Source of the DNA: Mycetocola spongiae
Lineage (GTDB): Bacteria; Actinomycetota; Actinomycetes; Actinomycetales; Microbacteriaceae
Assembly: GCF_020424085.1 (NCBI RefSeq)
Contig: NZ_CP080203.1
Coordinates: 930,001 to 994,000, forward strand
Reading direction: 5' to 3'
Length of the DNA stretch: 64,000 bases
In this document: one piece after another, positions 45,846 to 54,766 of the stretch
How positions within the stretch are numbered: the first letter of the stretch is position 1
Layout of the letters: each line of letters begins with the position of its first letter
Notes under the pieces: model-generated
What the model was told of the DNA's origin: nothing
What the model saw: the letters and a program-made list of their open reading frames with translations, nothing else
The model's database searches: none
Position numbers and translations under genes: made by a program

Positions 45846-46844
45846 GTGCCGCCCGAAACTTCACGCCGAAGCTCGTGGCGTGATCGGCTCAGCCGCCTCG
45901 GCGCTCTCCTCGCGGCGGGTGCGGTGCTTCTCAGTTGTGTTGTGGTGGGGTCGTCTACTGCAGCTAGTGCTGCTTCGCTTGGGCCGGGTCACGGGGATCT
46001 GAATACGACTGGTATGGTCGGTGCGTTCATCGCTGAGTCCGATGCGCGTCAGGTGTAATGCATTGATGCGGGTGCGGCTGCGCCGTGGGGTGTGACGACT
46101 GGTCCCACGACGGTGGCTGCTCTTGTCAGCTATACGGGACAGCAGCTATCTCGGACGACGTTGGCGAAGTTGAATTATGTGTTGGCGAGGTGGGGTGATT
46201 CTTCGGATCGGGATGTTACTGCTGCGGTGCAGATGTACGTCTGGGCAGAGGCCGACCCGGTTACCTATCATTCGCATGGGATGAATGGTGATGCTTGGTA
46301 CATCGGCCGCGTCCCCGTGGCGAATCGGGCAACTGTGTTGGGGAACCTCGCAACAATGGGCGCCCAAGCGAATGCGAATCATACGATGAACCCGTCTGTG
46401 GATGTGTCAATAAGCATGGACGATCAGTTCAATGGCACCCTCACGGTGGCCGTGTCGCCGACCGTGTTGAGGGGCAACGTTGTGCTGTCGAATGCGTCGT
46501 TTACCGATGGCACCAGTTCTAAGGCTCTGGGCACTGGTAGCTATCCAATCGTCGGGAAGCGTGCCGCGGGTGCACCGGAGTACCGTGTGGGCGCACCTGA
46601 GTACCGTGTGGGCGCATCGGCGTCGTACAGCGCTGTGAGGCTGGGCGCACGACTCAACCTTAACCATGTGGCCGGCCAGCAGCGACTATTCGCCAACTGC
46701 ACCCCTGCGACGATTACCGGCAGTCTAGTGACGTCACGAATTCCGTTGGATTCCCAGGCGACGATCGACACCCAGTTCGTCGCGAAGCGCAGAGCCCACC
46801 CGGGGCACGGCGCAGGCTCCGCTATCGAGTTCTGGCGATGGTAG
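45846..46844 (+). pseudogene. Thioester-domain surface adhesin, broken by an in-frame stop
   Basis: Read through one stop, the frame encodes a signal peptide (LSRLGALLAAGAVLLSCVVVG, cleavage near ASA), then GPGHGDLNTTGMVGAFIAESDARQV, TAA (46056-46058), and CIDAGAAAPWGVTTGP. Further on come YVLARWGDSS and AAVQMYVW. This is the layout of thioester domains (TED) in Gram-positive adhesins, where a Cys in YCID joins a Gln in Q-x3-W. The stop replaces the residue just before the Cys, most simply a Tyr codon (TAC or TAT) mutated to TAA. Two further segments follow (21-bp tandem repeat at 46572-46613), and no cell-wall anchor is present, so the 3' end may also be lost at the tRNA junction. Confidence 0.65.
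46572..46613 (+). repeat. 21-bp tandem repeat (APEYRVG x2)
   Basis: Two 21-bp units (46572-46592, 46593-46613) with one mismatch encode APEYRVG twice inside the broken adhesin gene. The next unit starts with GCA TCG and is degraded. Confidence 0.8.
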
Positions 46845-46903
46845 TCCACAGCACACGGTCACGTTGGCTATCTGCTGTCTGTCGAGGTTTTAGATAAAAA
46901 ATA

Positions 46904-46943
46904 ACCCTCCGAAATCCGCATGTTCTTGCGGATTTCGGAGGGT
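46904..46943 (-). terminator. Terminator of tRNA-Pro
   Basis: 17-bp arms (46904-46920, 46927-46943) followed on the minus strand by a TATTTTTT run, right after the tRNA 3' end. The same hairpin is duplicated at 34781-34820. Confidence 0.85.
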
Positions 46944-46946
46944 TTG

Positions 46947-47023
<77 letters not shown>

Positions 47024-47132
47024 TTACCGTTGCTGGCAACTCGTTTATATTAGCGCGGTTTTGGGGCAAATGTACAAACGAGGGTTCGCCTTCGCGTGTC
47101 GCGGTGGCGGAGGGGCGAAAAGCCGCGGGAAA

Positions 47133-48110
47133 TCAGGGTTTCAGGGTGGCGAGGATAAACGCGATGGCCTCGCGGGCGGCATCGGTTTGGCCACCCTCGT
47201 GGGAGTTATACTCCCACTCGATGATGCGGCGCGGGCCGCCATAGGCATTATGCGCGGCATAAACCGTGGAGGGCGGGCAGATCGCGTCCATCAGGGCCAC
47301 CGTGATCAGGGCCGGGGCAGTGGCCGCGGGCACCAGGTTGGTCACGTCAAAATAGCTCAGCACATGATGCACGGACTCGGCCTCGCCGCGATGGATCGCC
47401 AGATAGTCCGTGATCTCCCGATACGGGGCGGAATCGGTGATGCGCACCGCCCGCGGAAAATCGGAAAGAAACGGCTCCAGCGCCACCACGGCCGCGAGGT
47501 CCGAGCGCAGCGAGGCCACGGCGAGCGCAAGCCCGCCGCCCTGGCTGTGACCGTGCACCGACAGGCGCTCATTATCGATCACGGGGATCGCGCGGGCGGT
47601 ATCCACCGCGCGCACCGCATCGGTGATCAGGCGGCGATAATAATAATCCTCGCGTGACCGGATGCCCCGCGTCATCATGCCGGGGACACCCGGGCCGGCG
47701 GTACCCACATCCTCGGTATCGCCGCGGCTCCACTTGGCACCCTGCCCGCGGGTATCCATCTGCAGGTGGGCAAAGCCCGCCGCGACCCAGAGCAGATTAT
47801 CCTCGGGTTCGCCGCGGCCTCCCCCATAACCCACATAGGTGACCACACCCGGCAGGCTCGCGGCGCCGTTCAGATCGGTGCCGGCGGGCACCCGCAGCCA
47901 GCCGCGCACCTCGCTGCCCGCGAAACCCGCAAAACTCACGTCATAGATATCGATGAGCGTGAGCGCGGTGGGCACCGGCGTGAACCGGGGCTCCCACGCG
48001 GCCGCCGCGGCCTCCTCGAGGGTCCCGCGCCAAAACTCCGCGAGGTCCCCCGGTGCCGTACTGGATCCGCGATACTCGCGCACCCACTCGATATCCCGAT
48101 CAACCAGCAT
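47133..48110 (-). CDS. Acetylxylan esterase family hydrolase (CE7-like)
   Basis: A 325-residue alpha/beta hydrolase of the acetylxylan esterase / cephalosporin C deacetylase family. Motifs: the RGQG signature (DTRGQGAKW), a nucleophile elbow GHSQGGGLALAVA, an acid in ALMDAICPP and His in YNSHEGGQ. CE7 enzymes deacetylate xylo-oligosaccharides and related small esters in the cytosol; no signal peptide is present. ATG 48110 follows AAGGGAG. It lies downstream of a kinase gene but 84 bp away. Confidence 0.87.
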   Translation of the reverse strand: MLVDRDIEWVREYRGSSTAPGDLAEFWRGTLEEAAAAAWEPRFTPVPTALTLIDIYDVSFAGFAGSEVRGWLRVPAGTDLNGAASLPGVVTYVGYGGGRGEPEDNLLWVAAGFAHLQMDTRGQGAKWSRGDTEDVGTAGPGVPGMMTRGIRSREDYYYRRLITDAVRAVDTARAIPVIDNERLSVHGHSQGGGLALAVASLRSDLAAVVALEPFLSDFPRAVRITDSAPYREITDYLAIHRGEAESVHHVLSYFDVTNLVPAATAPALITVALMDAICPPSTVYAAHNAYGGPRRIIEWEYNSHEGGQTDAAREAIAFILATLKP

Positions 48111-48194
48111 GCTGCTCCCTTAGTTCCCGTGACATAAGCGTCACTCTGCCTGCCCCGATCGTATCTTTTGCCCGGGGCGCAAAATAATTTTTTG

Positions 48195-48845
48195 TCATAC
48201 TCCGGAATGCACGCGGGGCGTGATGATCAGATCCGCGCGATGCCGGGACTCCTCCACGGCGCGCGCATTGCGCTCATCGCTGCCCAGGGCCCAGGCCGCG
48301 GCCTCCTCTGGGCTGCGCCCATAACGCTCATGCCGGGCGATCAGCCGGGTGCGGCGCAGCTCCTCGGGAACCCGCAAAAACCACACCTCGTCGAGCCGGC
48401 CGCGCACGTCCACCCAGTCCGGGCTCTCCAACAGCAGATAATTGCCCTCGGTGATAATCAACGGCACCTCCGGAGAAATCCCCTCGGCCGCGGCAATGGA
48501 CTCCTCCAGCCCGCGATCAAATGCCGGCACATAGACGGTCTCCCGCGCCAGGCGCAGCCGATCCAGCAGCGCCAGATAGCCGCGCGCATCAAACGTATCC
48601 GGCGCGCCCTTACGATCGGCCCGCCCCAGATCGTTGAGCACACGCCCGGAAAGATGAAAACCGTCCATGCCCACGAGCGCGGCACGATCGCCGAGCGCCG
48701 CGACCAGCTCCGCGGCCACCGTGGACTTGCCCACTCCCGGCGAACCGGTGATACCCAGGATGCGCCGCTGCCCCGCCTGCGCCAATTCGGCGGCCCACTC
48801 CACGAGTTCCTCGCCGGTCACATCCACTCGGGGAATCGCACTCAC
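48195..48845 (-). CDS. Nucleoside/pantothenate-like kinase family protein
   Basis: About 216 residues from GTG 48845. The P-loop GITGSPGVGKST lies near residue 30, DGFHL near 60 supplies a substrate-binding Asp, and GNYLLL near 125 is the uridine kinase/PanK-like strand motif. It ends in the RARAV-type region of small nucleoside kinase-family proteins (ARHERYGRSPEEA). The exact substrate (nucleoside, pantothenate or a sugar) is not resolved. An in-frame extension to 48905 is possible but has no ribosome site. Confidence 0.8.
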   Translation of the reverse strand: MSAIPRVDVTGEELVEWAAELAQAGQRRILGITGSPGVGKSTVAAELVAALGDRAALVGMDGFHLSGRVLNDLGRADRKGAPDTFDARGYLALLDRLRLARETVYVPAFDRGLEESIAAAEGISPEVPLIITEGNYLLLESPDWVDVRGRLDEVWFLRVPEELRRTRLIARHERYGRSPEEAAAWALGSDERNARAVEESRHRADLIITPRVHSGV

Positions 48846-49133
48846 GCGCGCACGCTCACTCTCGATTAGGGACGCCCCGCATTCGGGACGGCCGCGGGGA
48901 TCCACCCCCGCGGGGGCTCCCGGGCCAGATTACTCCCCGCGGATAACCCACACCAGGGTGGCACGCGGATTCCGCCGCCCCTCACGCCCCACACGGGAGC
49001 GCACGGCGGGCCCGGGCGCGCTCCCTCCCCAAGAATTCCCGGGCCGCGCCACCGCCCCGCGGATATCCGGGCCTCCCCGCTCGCGATACTATTCCTGCGA
49101 GCCCCCTCGCCCCCACCCCGTTCGGAGAAGCCC

Positions 49134-49934
49134 GTGATTTCCCCCGATCCCTCCCCCACCGCCGCCACCCCCGCCGGGGAGGATGCGCCGTTTGGGGTGC
49201 TCACGATCCGCTTCGACGTGGCCGATAATACCCAGTGGTCGCCGCATACCCATGCCAGCCAGGAGCTGCTCTGGGGCAACGAGGGTTCACTCGCGGTGGA
49301 AACGGCCGAGGGGCTCTTTGCGGTTCCCGCGATGATGGGGCTGTGGATCCCCGCGGGGGTTGAGCATGCCGTGCGCGCCGCCGGACGCACCGGGTTTTAT
49401 TGCACCCATGTGGCCCTTCCCGTGCATCCGGGACTCGCCGGGCGCACCACCGCGGTGGGCCTCACGCCGCTGATTCGCGCGCTGATCCTGCACGGCCACG
49501 AAAACGATATGGAGCCGGATCTGCGCCGCCAGTCCGAGCTGCTGCTCGCGCGCCTGCTGGAGCCCGTGGCCACCCAGGCCATCACACTCCCCCTCCCCCG
49601 CGATGAGCGCCTCGCGGCGATCTGCCGACACCTGATCGCGCATCCCGACGACATGCGCTCCCTCGAGGCCTGGGGTCAGCGCGTGGGCGGCAGCGCCCGC
49701 AATCTCTCGCGCCTCTTCCAGCGCGAGACCGGACTCACGTTTGAGCAGTGGCGCCTGCACGCCCGAATGCGAGTCGCGGTTGCGCTCCTGGCCTCGGGAG
49801 AGGCCGTGAATACCGTCTCGCGCCGGGTGGGCTATCGCACCCCGAGTGCGTTTGTGCAGGCGTTCCGCAAAATCATGGGCCATACCCCCGGCCAGTACAC
49901 GCCGTCTGCCGAGCCACATAGCCTGGCCGGTTAG
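49134..49934 (+). CDS. AraC family regulator with cupin domain
   Basis: A 266-residue regulator. The N-terminal cupin (HTHASQELLWGNEGSL, LWIPAGVEHAVR, about residues 35-95) is the sensor, and two helix-turn-helix motifs at about 165-255 form the AraC DNA-binding domain (GGSARNLSRLFQRETGLTFEQW, VSRRVGYRTPSAFVQAFRKIMGHTPGQY). GTG 49134 follows CGGAGAAGCCC. It lies 82 bp upstream of the siderophore-binding protein gene on the same strand and could take part in its control beside the iron box. Confidence 0.88.
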   Translation: MISPDPSPTAATPAGEDAPFGVLTIRFDVADNTQWSPHTHASQELLWGNEGSLAVETAEGLFAVPAMMGLWIPAGVEHAVRAAGRTGFYCTHVALPVHPGLAGRTTAVGLTPLIRALILHGHENDMEPDLRRQSELLLARLLEPVATQAITLPLPRDERLAAICRHLIAHPDDMRSLEAWGQRVGGSARNLSRLFQRETGLTFEQWRLHARMRVAVALLASGEAVNTVSRRVGYRTPSAFVQAFRKIMGHTPGQYTPSAEPHSLAG

Positions 49935-49970
49935 CGATATAAAACGGCGGATCGAGCAAGCCGGACAACC

Positions 49971-49989
49971 TTAGGATAGGTATACCTAA
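49971..49989. promoter_or_regulatory. DtxR/IdeR-type iron box
   Basis: TTAGGATAGGTATACCTAA is a 19-bp palindrome matching the TTAGGTTAGSCTAACCTAA consensus of iron-dependent repressors in actinobacteria. It lies 28 bp upstream of the siderophore-binding lipoprotein gene, where it would overlap the promoter. Confidence 0.82.
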
Positions 49990-50016
49990 TACTTCCCCCT
50001 CCGTTCAGAGAGAATC

Positions 50017-50973
50017 ATGACGACCCTTTCCCTCAAGCTCGCCGCCACCCTGTCCTCCCTCGCCGCCGGCGCCCTGATCCTCTCCGGCTGCTCGGCCGCC
50101 CCCGCCGACGCCCAGTCCGAGGCCCCGATGCACGAGGTGGCCAGCGATTTTGGCACGGTCAGCCTGCCCGTTAACCCGCAGCACGCCGTGGGTTTTTATA
50201 CCACCGATGTGGACATCCTGATCACGCTGGGCATCCCCCTGGCCGACCGTCAGCCGATCCGCGGCGTGAACGGCTACGAGACCTTCCCGAGCTTCTTTGA
50301 TCAGGACGCGATCAAAAACGTCACCACGTTCACCAATTTCCCCGAATATAACTTCGAGGAGGTCCTCCAGGCCGATCCCGATTTCATCCTGAACGGCATC
50401 GGCTATGAGGAGGACGTGGTTAAGCGCCTGCCCGAGATCGCCCCCACCTATAGCATCGACGCCTTTGCCGGGACCGACTGGCGCATCCCGTTTAAGAAGA
50501 TCGCCGTGGCGCTGGACCGCGAAAAGGAATATCAGGCCTGGGTGGATACCTATGACGCGCGCGTGGCCGAGATCCGCGCGCAGCTCACCGAGCGCGGCAT
50601 CGACCCCGTGGTCTCCCCCGTCTCGCCGATGGGCGATGAGATTAACGTGAGCTGCTATGGCGTGCCCTGCCTGGTCTTTGCCGATCTGGGCCTGCGCATC
50701 GAGCCCCTTGCCGAGGGCCAGGAGGGCACCACGCTGAGCCTCGAAGAGGTCGACCAGCTCTCGGGCATCGATTTTGCCTTCACCACGATGACCCCGCAGG
50801 GCCTGGTCAAAAAGGAGGACCCGTTTGCGGAACTCGCCGGCAACTCCCTGTGGGAGGCGCTGCCGTTTGTGCAGAATAAGGCTGTACACGCCCACGACCT
50901 GCAGATGCTCTTTGGTTCCCCGAGCGCCCATATGGCCTTCCTCGACGAGGTAGAGGCAGCCCTGCTGGGCTAG
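50017..50973 (+). CDS. Iron-siderophore ABC transporter substrate-binding lipoprotein
   Basis: A 318-residue FecB-like periplasmic-binding protein. The lipobox LSGCSAAP near residue 25 follows a signal peptide with a long hydrophobic core. The body shows the two-lobe order of Fe-siderophore binders (HAVGFYTTDVDILITLGIPLADR; ADPDFILNG; then CYGVPCLVFADLGLRIEP). ATG 50017 is 28 bp after an iron box, so the gene is expected to be switched on by iron limitation. No permease or ATPase genes follow, so the rest of the transporter is elsewhere. Confidence 0.87.
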   Translation: MTTLSLKLAATLSSLAAGALILSGCSAAPADAQSEAPMHEVASDFGTVSLPVNPQHAVGFYTTDVDILITLGIPLADRQPIRGVNGYETFPSFFDQDAIKNVTTFTNFPEYNFEEVLQADPDFILNGIGYEEDVVKRLPEIAPTYSIDAFAGTDWRIPFKKIAVALDREKEYQAWVDTYDARVAEIRAQLTERGIDPVVSPVSPMGDEINVSCYGVPCLVFADLGLRIEPLAEGQEGTTLSLEEVDQLSGIDFAFTTMTPQGLVKKEDPFAELAGNSLWEALPFVQNKAVHAHDLQMLFGSPSAHMAFLDEVEAALLG

Positions 50974-51000
50974 CCCCGGCGCGCTTCCCCTCGCGGCGGC

Positions 51001-51744
51001 CTAGCCGAGCGCGAGGGGAAGCACCCACAGCATCGCGAGCGACCACGCGGCGTGCAGAATCATTGGGGCCCAGATCGCCCCCGAACGCGCCCGCAGCAGC
51101 GCCGCCACGGCCCCGAGAAGCAGCGCCGCAAGCACGAGCAACAGGTTGCCCGAAGCGGCCGTTATCAGGGCATAGAGCAGCGTACTGAGCAGGATCGGCG
51201 ACCGCCCGGCACACGCGGTATAAACGCTGCCCCGAAAATAGGCCTCCTCGGCGATGCCCGCGGCGCAGGCCGCGAGTGCCACCACCCAGAGCGGCCCCGC
51301 CCCCACATGCGCGGTGACCTGCGCGATCGCCGCGCGCAGCACCGGAACATGGGAGGCAAAAAGCGCGCCCAGCGCAAAGATCCCCGCGAGCAGCGCCGCA
51401 GCACAGAGCGGCTCGCCCACATGCCGCAGCAGCCGTGTCCCCCGCGACTCGGACAGCAGGGTGCGCAGCACACCGGGCCGCGCGCGATCACCAAAGGATT
51501 CGGTCCCCACCGGGCGCGGCACCCGCAGCGGGGCCCGGAAGCCCGGGGCGCCCAGGGCCAGCGGCACACCCCCGCAGATCACGGCGCCGATCAGCCACCA
51601 GGCGGCAAGCAGGCCCGTGAGTGGTAAAAACGCCGGGGAGCCGGCGGGCAAATACAGGGTGACACCCAGGATCACGGCCCCGCCCAGCGGCACCAGCAAA
51701 AAACGTTTAAGCGGCAGGACCCGCCGTCTCCGGATCGTGGTCAC
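51001..51744 (-). CDS. CPBP family intramembrane metalloprotease
   Basis: A 247-residue membrane protein with six to eight hydrophobic segments. The CPBP/Abi motifs are visible in the C-terminal half: EEAYFRGSVYTA (EExxxR), a YALITAASGN segment where the family has FxxxH, and MILHAAWSL. FxxxH is not perfectly kept, so activity is uncertain. It may process a membrane protein. GTG 51744 overlaps the stop of the OmpA-like gene (GTGA), so they are co-expressed. Confidence 0.7.
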   Translation of the reverse strand: MTTIRRRRVLPLKRFLLVPLGGAVILGVTLYLPAGSPAFLPLTGLLAAWWLIGAVICGGVPLALGAPGFRAPLRVPRPVGTESFGDRARPGVLRTLLSESRGTRLLRHVGEPLCAAALLAGIFALGALFASHVPVLRAAIAQVTAHVGAGPLWVVALAACAAGIAEEAYFRGSVYTACAGRSPILLSTLLYALITAASGNLLLVLAALLLGAVAALLRARSGAIWAPMILHAAWSLAMLWVLPLALG

Positions 51745-52961
51745 CCGCCAACCGAGGGGGCGGCATCCACCGTGACGCTCTCCGCGACGGGCTGCGGGAT
51801 CAGGATTTCCACGCGCTGGTTCAGCGCGCGACAGGCCGGATCGGCCGCGAGCGGATTGGAAAAGGACACCACGGGATCGCGGGAACCACGCCCCGCGGCG
51901 CTCAGCTGCGTCGGGGCACCCAGCTCGGTGAGCCGCTGGGCAACCGCCTGGGCGCGCTGGGCGGAGAGCGCATCGCCCTCGGCCACCCCGGCATCGCTAT
52001 GGCCGATCACCTCGGCACTGGGGATATCCCGGGCGGCCAGCTCGGTGGCGATGCGCGCGAGCACGGCATTGGCGCCATCCCGCAGGTCCACCGCGTCCAC
52101 GTCAAAGAGCAGTTCATCGCTCAGCGAGAGCAGCGAGCCGCAGGAGTCCACGGGACGCAGCGTGTCCAGCGCCGGGAACTTGCCCACCGCCACCACGGGG
52201 GCCAGCGGCTCCATCGGCACCTCGATGCCGTTCACCGTTCCCGTGCCATCGCCGTAGTTGATCACGGTGATTTCGGCGGCACTATCGCGGTAGTCCCCCG
52301 CGCCGTGGCCGTAGTTGTTAATCTCCACGCCGGTCTCGGAATTACGGTAGTCCCCCGCGCCGTTTCCATAAACGTTAATCTCCACGGGGCCGATCTGGCT
52401 GGTGCCGGCGCCGTCCCCGGAGACCCAGATTTCGGTGCCGTTTTGCGGATCGTTCCAGCTGCCGGCGCCCTCGCCGTCGCTCCACAGCTCCAGCGAGCGG
52501 GACTGATAGGAGCCGCTGCCATCGGAGTCCAGCACCGCGGGGATGCCGTTCAGAATAAAGCCCGCCTCGCGTGCGGCGGGGGTGGGTGTGGCGGAACCGC
52601 CGTAGAGGAGGTCGCCCCCGCGGCGGGCCACGGGCACACCGGAATCACATTGCGCGGGGCGCAGATCGGCGCCGTCCAGCGAGCCCAGCTCGCGGGAGAG
52701 GCTCACACCAAGCCCACCATAGCTCTCGTCCTGAAACGTGAGGTCGGGCAGGCGCAGAATCGGGATCGCGGGCACCTCGCCCACCGCATAGCCGGTCACC
52801 CGGGCCACACCCTCGGGGATCGCATCCGAGACGGTAGGCGTGGGGTTGGCCTGGGCCCGCGAGCCCGGGAGCGCGGCACCGATTGTGGCACAACCGGTGA
52901 GAATCGACAGTACTCCCGCGGCGGCCACGAGGGCCAGCAGGGAGGTGCGATTTGCGGTCAT
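51741..52961 (-). CDS. OmpA-like peptidoglycan-binding lipoprotein
   Basis: A 406-residue protein with a lipobox-type signal peptide (VLSILTGCATIG). Residues 155-235 hold four degenerate repeats of about 20 residues around a YG-GAGDYR motif (for example NVYGNGAGDYRNSETG and NNYGHGAGDYRDSAAE), which should form a small beta-solenoid or ribbon. The C-terminal 110 residues form an OmpA domain (LLFDVDAVDLRDGANAVL, VIGHSDAGVAEGDALSAQRAQAV, NQRVEI) that binds peptidoglycan. It is coupled to the downstream CPBP protease gene. OmpA domains in lipoproteins of Gram-positives are less usual. Confidence 0.8.
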   Translation of the reverse strand: MTANRTSLLALVAAAGVLSILTGCATIGAALPGSRAQANPTPTVSDAIPEGVARVTGYAVGEVPAIPILRLPDLTFQDESYGGLGVSLSRELGSLDGADLRPAQCDSGVPVARRGGDLLYGGSATPTPAAREAGFILNGIPAVLDSDGSGSYQSRSLELWSDGEGAGSWNDPQNGTEIWVSGDGAGTSQIGPVEINVYGNGAGDYRNSETGVEINNYGHGAGDYRDSAAEITVINYGDGTGTVNGIEVPMEPLAPVVAVGKFPALDTLRPVDSCGSLLSLSDELLFDVDAVDLRDGANAVLARIATELAARDIPSAEVIGHSDAGVAEGDALSAQRAQAVAQRLTELGAPTQLSAAGRGSRDPVVSFSNPLAADPACRALNQRVEILIPQPVAESVTVDAAPSVGG

Positions 52962-53110
52962 TCTTCGATGCTAAGCGAACCCGATCGCGGGGCAAAGCCG
53001 GAAGGCTGGAAACCGGTCACTATACGGTTACGATACGGCAGATACACAGGTTCAGCGGCCAACATACCCCCGGAAAGTGGGGTGGCCTAGGGTGTTTTAG
53101 TGCGCCCCGC

Positions 53111-53881
53111 CTAGGCCGGCGGGAGCACGCTCACCGGCTCCAGCGTGGCATATTTGGGCAGCCGTCCATCGCCCGAGGAGCGGCCCGTGAGGCGGCGGCC
53201 AATCCACGGCAGGACGTGCTCGCGATAATACGCGCGATCCCGCCGCGCGGGCGGCATCGCGGGGGCCTGGGCCACCGCCTCCACGCCCCAGGACTCGGGC
53301 ACCGCCACGCCCAGACCACGCAGCACATTGGCGGCCACACGGGCGTGGCCCTGCGGGTTCAGATGGATCCGGTCCACTGACCAATAGCGCGCATCCCGCA
53401 GGCCCTCATCGCTCCAGTTATCCACGACGGTCACACCCTCGCGCGGAGCACGCTCCATGACCTTGCGCGCGAGAACATCCCCGCGCGAGGACATCAGTGA
53501 ACCCATAGGCATCTGCTCGCTCGGATTGGCCCCACTCAGCAGGAGCACGTGGATGCCCGCGGCGCGCGCTGTCTCCACCGCGCCCAGCAGCCGGTCGGCC
53601 ACATGATCGATCGAGATCCGCGGCCGCATGATGTCGTTGCCGCCGCCGTTTATGCTCATCAGCTCCGGCCCCAGCGCGATGGCCCGGTCCAGCTGCTCGT
53701 CGATGATCGGATCCAGCTTTTTGCCGCGAATGGCCAGATTGGCATAGCGCACCGGCTCCTCGGCCGCCAGGCTCAGCCCGAGGGCCACCAGATCGGCCCA
53801 GCCGCGCACCCGATCCCCGGGCAGGTTATCGCCCATGCCCTCGCTGAAGCTATCGCCGATCGCGACATAGCTATGAAACAT
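53111..53881 (-). CDS. SGNH/GDSL hydrolase family protein
   Basis: A 256-residue SGNH hydrolase: block I AIGDSFSEG (nucleophile Ser), block II Gly in LAIRGKK, block III NGGGND (Asn), block V DRIHLNPQGHARVA (Asp-His). It lacks a signal peptide. Its start overlaps the SDR gene upstream by 11 nt, so they form one operon; the substrate is unknown. Confidence 0.88.
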   Translation of the reverse strand: MFHSYVAIGDSFSEGMGDNLPGDRVRGWADLVALGLSLAAEEPVRYANLAIRGKKLDPIIDEQLDRAIALGPELMSINGGGNDIMRPRISIDHVADRLLGAVETARAAGIHVLLLSGANPSEQMPMGSLMSSRGDVLARKVMERAPREGVTVVDNWSDEGLRDARYWSVDRIHLNPQGHARVAANVLRGLGVAVPESWGVEAVAQAPAMPPARRDRAYYREHVLPWIGRRLTGRSSGDGRLPKYATLEPVSVLPPA

Positions 53882-54719
53882 ATTCCGTGCCTTTCCGTTC
53901 CGCCGCGCGCCCCGTGAAGTGGTCCATCCCGCGGTTCAGGCCCGCAAAATCGAGCAGCCGATCCGAGAGTGCCACGGGCAGCAGACGCAGGGCCGAGACC
54001 AGGCGCACCGTGCGCGGCAGCATGATCTGGGCGCGGCCGGCCTCGATCGAATCGAGGATGCGCAGGGCTACCGCGCTCTCCTGCAGGATCGGCAGCAGCA
54101 GCGGGAACCGCGTGCGCACCCCGGCGAACATGCCGGTATCGATGTAATAGGGGCAGACCAGGAGTGTATGCACGTTATCCCCCGCGGCGCGCAGCTCGGC
54201 CCGCAGCGCCTCGGTGAAACCCACGGCGGCAAATTTGCTCGCCGAGTAGTCGGTTTGCCGGGCCACGGCCACAAAACCGGCGGCGCTTGCGATGGTGACG
54301 ATGCTGCCCCGCTGGCGCTCGATCATCCCGGGCAGGAAGGCCCGCGTGGTCCAAAATAGCGCGGTGGCGTTTACGTCCATGGTGCGCTGGATCGAGGCGG
54401 GATCGGCCTCCAGCAGGGGCTTGCCGGTGACGACACCGGCGTTATTAATCAGGACGTCCACCGCGCCGATATCCGATAGCACCGCGCGCGCTGCCTCCTC
54501 CACGGCCTCGCGGTTGGCCACGTTTACCACAGCGGAGTGCGCCCGGCCGCCGCGGCCCAGGATTTCATCGCGCACGGCCTCGCCGCGCTCGGCGGAGAGA
54601 TCCCAGATGATCACGCGCGCCCCGCGCCGGGCCGCGCCGAGCGCCATCAGCCGGCCGATTCCGCTTCCCGCGCCGGTGACCACTACCGTGGCCCCGTGCA
54701 GGCGTGTTCCCTTACCCAT
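53871..54719 (-). CDS. SDR family oxidoreductase
   Basis: A 282-residue classical short-chain dehydrogenase. The TGAGSGIGR nucleotide motif is near residue 13, NNAG near 90, and YSASK holds the catalytic Tyr and Lys near 155. Its C-terminal extension (DRLLDFAGLNRGMDHFTGRAAERKG) resembles the lipid/steroid-related SDR subgroup. ATG 54719 has AAGGGGG upstream; an extension to 54881 is unlikely. It is coupled to the SGNH hydrolase downstream, hinting at sequential action on an ester-alcohol substrate. Confidence 0.87.
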   Translation of the reverse strand: MGKGTRLHGATVVVTGAGSGIGRLMALGAARRGARVIIWDLSAERGEAVRDEILGRGGRAHSAVVNVANREAVEEAARAVLSDIGAVDVLINNAGVVTGKPLLEADPASIQRTMDVNATALFWTTRAFLPGMIERQRGSIVTIASAAGFVAVARQTDYSASKFAAVGFTEALRAELRAAGDNVHTLLVCPYYIDTGMFAGVRTRFPLLLPILQESAVALRILDSIEAGRAQIMLPRTVRLVSALRLLPVALSDRLLDFAGLNRGMDHFTGRAAERKGTEYVS

Positions 54720-54766
54720 ACCGTTTCCCCCTTGAAATCGGGCGTCCTGCCCGCCCACGGCTCGTT

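Noticed and set aside
30047-46900. Insertion sequence or transposon in the accessory region
   Set aside because: No transposase motif, terminal inverted repeats or target duplications were found; boundaries are tRNA att copies instead.
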